The position numbers were made by a program, and so were the translations under genes. From Planctomycetaceae bacterium UBA2671 (lineage in GTDB: Bacteria; Planctomycetota; Planctomycetia; Planctomycetales; Planctomycetaceae): 64,000 nt of DNA. Under the pieces are notes generated by a model that did not search any database, was not told the DNA's origin, and saw only the letters and a program-made list of their open reading frames with translations. Positions 60,853 to 64,000 of this stretch are shown piece by piece (within the stretch, counting starts at the first letter, position 1; each line of letters opens with the position of its first letter). The stretch is from the NCBI GenBank assembly GCA_002359185.1, contig DEML01000112.1, positions 11,549-75,548 on the forward strand, written 5' to 3'.

Positions 60853-62281
60853 CGTCTTCACGTTTCCGTTGAACTGGAGGCAAGGGAGTCGCCATTTCTG
60901 AAAACGACGGGACGGCATTCTTCAATGTTTCAATAGTCTCTGCGTGCCTGGGGTTATCAATCTGGTTCGCCCATTCGTGCGGATCCTGAGTGGTAACGTA
61001 GAATTCTTCCTGTCCTTTTGCGTAGCGAATGTAGCGTCCCGATTCGTTGCGAATGGTGACATAGCCCTGATCAGGACTGCTCTTATCCGACAGGCATGTG
61101 ATGGCCGTACTATCCCATTTTGCGTTGGGAACTTTCAGAAGTGGTACTAATGAGCGACCATCCAGATAGGATGGACGATCCAGACTGCACAAGTCTGCCA
61201 GAGTGGGATAAATGTCCTGCAACGAAACGAATTGCTGACACATACATCCTGTGCGAGTGACTCCGGGGACGCGAAACATCAGCAGGCAATGCGTCGCTTC
61301 TTCCCACAGCGTTGCTTTCTGCCAGTGATGCTTTTCGCCCAGATGAAAGCCATGGTCAGACAGGAATACAACAATCGTATTGTCTTTGTACGGGCTCCTG
61401 TCTAAAGCATCGAGAACTCGTCCCATCTGCGCGTCGACATAAGCCGTCGTCGCCAGATAGGCCTGAACGGCATCTTTGTGCAGACCATGTTCCAGAACGC
61501 TGTCGACAAATCGACCTTTGCCAGAAGTAATGGCGACACCGAGCGGCGGGACATCATCAAGATCATTATTCAGAAGCTGAGGTGTGGTGACTTCGTCCAT
61601 CGGGAACATATCGAAGTATTTCTGAGGCACATACCAGGGCATATGGGGATTGAAAGTACCGAATGCAATGAAGAACGGCTCGTCGTGTTGTTTCTGGAGT
61701 TGTGCGATCGTCAAGTCGGCGTTGCCGGTATCATTCATGTCCCCTTCAGCAAGGTGAGTCGGCCCCCAGTCCTGTTCACCCCTTCCAACTGTTGTAAGCG
61801 GTGATCCCGGTGGAGCCGGATCTCGCTTGTGACCAACTTTTTCATCCCACTGTTCTCTCTGATCCCAGCCATGAGTAATTTTACCGTAACAAGCGGTCGT
61901 GTATCCAGATTGTTTGAAGCAACCTGCCAGCGACAAAGCATTGTTCAGGGGTTCGCTCTGCTGAACCTGCAGAGCATTGTGATAATGTCCCGAATGCCAG
62001 GGACTCACGCCAGAAAAGAAAGCAGTTCGCGACGGCGAGCAGACCGGGGCAGCCGTATAGGCTCGAGTGAAGTTGACACCGCTGGCTGCAAACTTTCGCA
62101 GATTGGGGGCGACGACTTTTCCTGCGTATCGATCGGCATCTTCAAGCAGCCAACTATTCAAATCATCGGCGACCAGAAACAGTACATTCCATGGTTTATC
62201 CAATGTCGGCTCGTTCGCACTACTCCTGCCACACACAATCGATAATGCAATCGCAGTTATCAGGCATAAGTTGCATTTCAT
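60845..62281 (-). CDS. Secreted iduronate-sulfatase-like enzyme, second of four
   Basis: About 478 residues from ATG 62281, with GGAGAA 6 bases upstream; GTG 62299 is the longer option. Signal [20 protein letters not shown]. Core: [18 protein letters not shown] (D39, D40), active site C81-S-P-S-R85 in [20 protein letters not shown], and [20 protein letters not shown] with the [16 protein letters not shown] segment. These traits are characteristic of the iduronate-2-sulfatase-like group, suggesting uronic-acid-containing sulfated glycans. The gene follows the first sulfatase by 111 bases. Confidence 0.93.
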   Translation of the reverse strand: MKCNLCLITAIALSIVCGRSSANEPTLDKPWNVLFLVADDLNSWLLEDADRYAGKVVAPNLRKFAASGVNFTRAYTAAPVCSPSRTAFFSGVSPWHSGHYHNALQVQQSEPLNNALSLAGCFKQSGYTTACYGKITHGWDQREQWDEKVGHKRDPAPPGSPLTTVGRGEQDWGPTHLAEGDMNDTGNADLTIAQLQKQHDEPFFIAFGTFNPHMPWYVPQKYFDMFPMDEVTTPQLLNNDLDDVPPLGVAITSGKGRFVDSVLEHGLHKDAVQAYLATTAYVDAQMGRVLDALDRSPYKDNTIVVFLSDHGFHLGEKHHWQKATLWEEATHCLLMFRVPGVTRTGCMCQQFVSLQDIYPTLADLCSLDRPSYLDGRSLVPLLKVPNAKWDSTAITCLSDKSSPDQGYVTIRNESGRYIRYAKGQEEFYVTTQDPHEWANQIDNPRHAETIETLKNAVPSFSEMATPLPPVQRKREDDE

Positions 62282-62392
62282 TTTTATTCTCCGTATCACT
62301 GGTCTTGATCTTCACCAGTGAGGCTTATTGGGATTCACAATATCGACCTGAGTTTCAGATACTGCACTGATCGCCCACTCGTTCATTTGAAA

Positions 62393-63931
62393 CTACCGAG
62401 ACCGCCCGCTGTTACGTTGTTTGTTCAGCAGGTCCGACAACTCTTTGGCGATGTCTGGGTGTTCGACGAGAACGTTTTTCTGTTCGCTGGGATCGTCTTG
62501 TAGATTGTAAAGTGCGGCATGAAGTTCTTCTCGCTGAGGGACTTTCTTCAAAGTTGGACTCGACTTGCCTTCAATGTATTTCCAGGGACCACGACGGATT
62601 GCAAAGTTACCATTGGGACTATGAAGGATCATCGAAGGTCGTAAGAGTTTTGGTGAGGGGACTCCCAAAATAGCGGGCAGGACATTGAAACTATCTTCGG
62701 CCACGGATTCATCGGCAGGAACAGGCTGATCAACAATAGCAGCCAGCGTAGCATACATATCGACAAGACTGATGGATTGATCGCAGCTTGAGCCAGCGTC
62801 AACATGTCCTGGCCAACTCACGATAAAAGGGACGCGGAAACCACCTTCGTAAATGCTGTGCTTTCGCCCCCGCCACTTGCCGTTACAACGCAGACCCGCC
62901 CGATACGCCTCTGCCTCAGGACGATCCCCGCTCGTCATCAATACACCGCCGTTATCACTTGTGAATATAACAAGGGTATTGTCTGATACTTTCATACGAT
63001 CAAGCGTATTGAGGATGCGACCGACGGAAAGGTCGAGTTCATGAATCCAGTCACCATAAAGCCCAGATCCGCTCTTACCTTTCGTCTGTTCCGACGGTGT
63101 GTACGGAAAGTGGATTGCAACTGGCGCAAAGTACAAAAAAAATGGTTTACTGTCTTTCTGCTGAAGCCAACGAATTGCATCCGATGTGAGTTCCTCCATA
63201 ACGTTATCATCAATTCGCTGGGGAGCATCAATGCCCATGAAATCGCGGCCGTACGATGATTTCCCAGCTTTGATTTTTTGATCCGAACGCAATCCGACCA
63301 CGGATTGATTGCGAACGTAAACTCCGGAAGCGTCTCCATGATTTTGCGGAACAGCAAAATGATAATCGAAGCCGAGATCCAACGGTCCCGGACTCAGTGG
63401 TTTCGTGAAGTCGTGTTTCTCCGTTCCGTATCCCAGGTGCCATTTGCCAATCGCAGCCGTACGATAACCGGCAGACTTCAGCAGTGTGGCGATCGTTGAT
63501 CGTGACGTGTCGATATGCAGAGGATCTGTCGTACTCAAAACACCGTGCTTCTGGTCGGTTCTCCAGTCGTAACGCCCCGTTAATAAACCGTAACGAGTTG
63601 GCGAACAGACCGAAGAAGGCGTATTGGCATCGGTAAACCGCCTTCCTGAAATTGATAATCGATCGATGTTCGGAGTGCGAATATGGGATTCATCCGCGCC
63701 GTAACTGTTCAGACTGCCATAGCCAAGGTCGTCGGCAAGTATCAAAACTATGTTTGGGCGATCGTTTGACTCAGCTATAAGTGGTTTGGTATAAAGGGTT
63801 TGTGGGATGAGTACTGCGCAGGCCACAAAGGCAAGTGTAGTTATTCTGTGTAGCAAATGACGTGGGAATTCTCGGCGCCAATCGAGAGTTTCTAATTGAT
63901 GCGTCGACGACTTGGCAAGGAACTGAATCAT
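62393..63931 (-). CDS. Secreted arylsulfatase, first of four
   Basis: About 512 residues from ATG 63931, which has AAGGGG 8 bases before it. The N-terminal region is unusual: about 30 polar residues before the hydrophobic segment TTLAFVACAVLIPQTLYTKP, giving a longer signal region or a membrane anchor. Core: NIVLILADDLGYGSLNSYGA (D67, D68), active site C109-S-P-T-R113 in SSVCSPTRYGLLTGRYDW, GKWHLGYGTEKHDF, and VIFTSDNGGVLMTSGD. C-S-P-T-R is an accepted variant. It resembles ATSA-like arylsulfatases and is the promoter-proximal gene. Confidence 0.92.
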   Translation of the reverse strand: MIQFLAKSSTHQLETLDWRREFPRHLLHRITTLAFVACAVLIPQTLYTKPLIAESNDRPNIVLILADDLGYGSLNSYGADESHIRTPNIDRLSISGRRFTDANTPSSVCSPTRYGLLTGRYDWRTDQKHGVLSTTDPLHIDTSRSTIATLLKSAGYRTAAIGKWHLGYGTEKHDFTKPLSPGPLDLGFDYHFAVPQNHGDASGVYVRNQSVVGLRSDQKIKAGKSSYGRDFMGIDAPQRIDDNVMEELTSDAIRWLQQKDSKPFFLYFAPVAIHFPYTPSEQTKGKSGSGLYGDWIHELDLSVGRILNTLDRMKVSDNTLVIFTSDNGGVLMTSGDRPEAEAYRAGLRCNGKWRGRKHSIYEGGFRVPFIVSWPGHVDAGSSCDQSISLVDMYATLAAIVDQPVPADESVAEDSFNVLPAILGVPSPKLLRPSMILHSPNGNFAIRRGPWKYIEGKSSPTLKKVPQREELHAALYNLQDDPSEQKNVLVEHPDIAKELSDLLNKQRNSGRSR

Positions 63932-64000
63932 GTTGAATCCCCTTCTTTGGATGACGGGTGGCTGCACTCGTTTGGGCCGCGTGAATCTGCGCATAAAAAA

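Overview
The window is chromosomal DNA from a planctomycete, most likely a Planctomycetales member near Gimesia or Rubinisphaera; the genus is inference. The evidence is the density of families found almost only in that phylum: DUF1549/DUF1553 secreted cytochromes, DUF1501 and DUF1552 Tat-exported proteins, DUF1559 pseudopilin-like proteins with the H-x9-DG tail, an ECF sigma factor next to a FecR protein, and a row of Cys-type sulfatases. Base composition is moderate and intergenic DNA is rich in gene relics and short repeats. I see no rRNA, tRNA, CRISPR array or phage module.

Layout. 1-2.9 kb: a TetR gene interrupted by a stop codon, a relic in which the start of a DUF1549-type cytochrome runs into the middle of a DUF1501 gene, and an intact DUF1559 gene. 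3.4-11.8 kb: a co-directional set of ECF sigma factor, membrane FecR protein, LamG-cytochrome-DUF1549/1553, DUF1501 and a HpcH/HpaI aldolase. 12.9-24.4 kb: a surface-glycan island with an NDP-hexose 2,3-dehydratase, GT2, fused GT2-GT4, another GT2, an ABC exporter, an unassigned protein that may be a glycosyltransferase, and a GT39-like membrane glycosyltransferase. 24.8-34.4 kb (minus strand): two secreted-cytochrome clusters, DUF1552/DUF1592 and WD40/DUF1549-1553/DUF1501, with a DUF1501 relic between them. 35.3-36.9 kb: a secreted orphan. 37.2-40.5 kb: sdhCAB. 41.3-43.9 kb: a VCBS/FG-GAP protein and a TPR protein. 44-45.6 kb: a small lipoprotein and a second DUF1559 protein. 46-53.6 kb (minus): WD40-cytochrome, DUF1501, PPC-domain protein and CX4CH-cytochrome DUF1549/1553 in a tight operon. 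54.1-57 kb: a secreted beta-propeller hydrolase-like protein and an MFS transporter. 57.9-63.9 kb (minus): four sulfatases, the first three genes to be translated into the last three positions overlapping or nearly abutting.

How it may fit together. The sulfatases, the beta-propeller protein, the MFS carrier and the DUF1501/DUF1549 sets look like parts of the planctomycete machinery for sulfated polysaccharides, although biochemical roles of the DUF families are not established. The glycan island builds and exports a surface polymer that may carry a 2-deoxygenated sugar. sdhCAB is ordinary respiratory metabolism.

The non-genic layer is the most unusual part: (i) two 109-bp elements with CTAGTGC/GCACTAG ends, in opposite orientation, bracket orphan-sdhCAB boundaries; (ii) a roughly 90-bp hairpin repeat occurs four times, always beside accessory secreted-protein genes; (iii) two roughly 150-bp fragments carry the left end and first codons of an IS110-like transposase and stop at the same internal point; (iv) a roughly 123-bp sequence occurs after sdhB and after the sulfatase operon. 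Together with three gene relics they point to active turnover of accessory genes.
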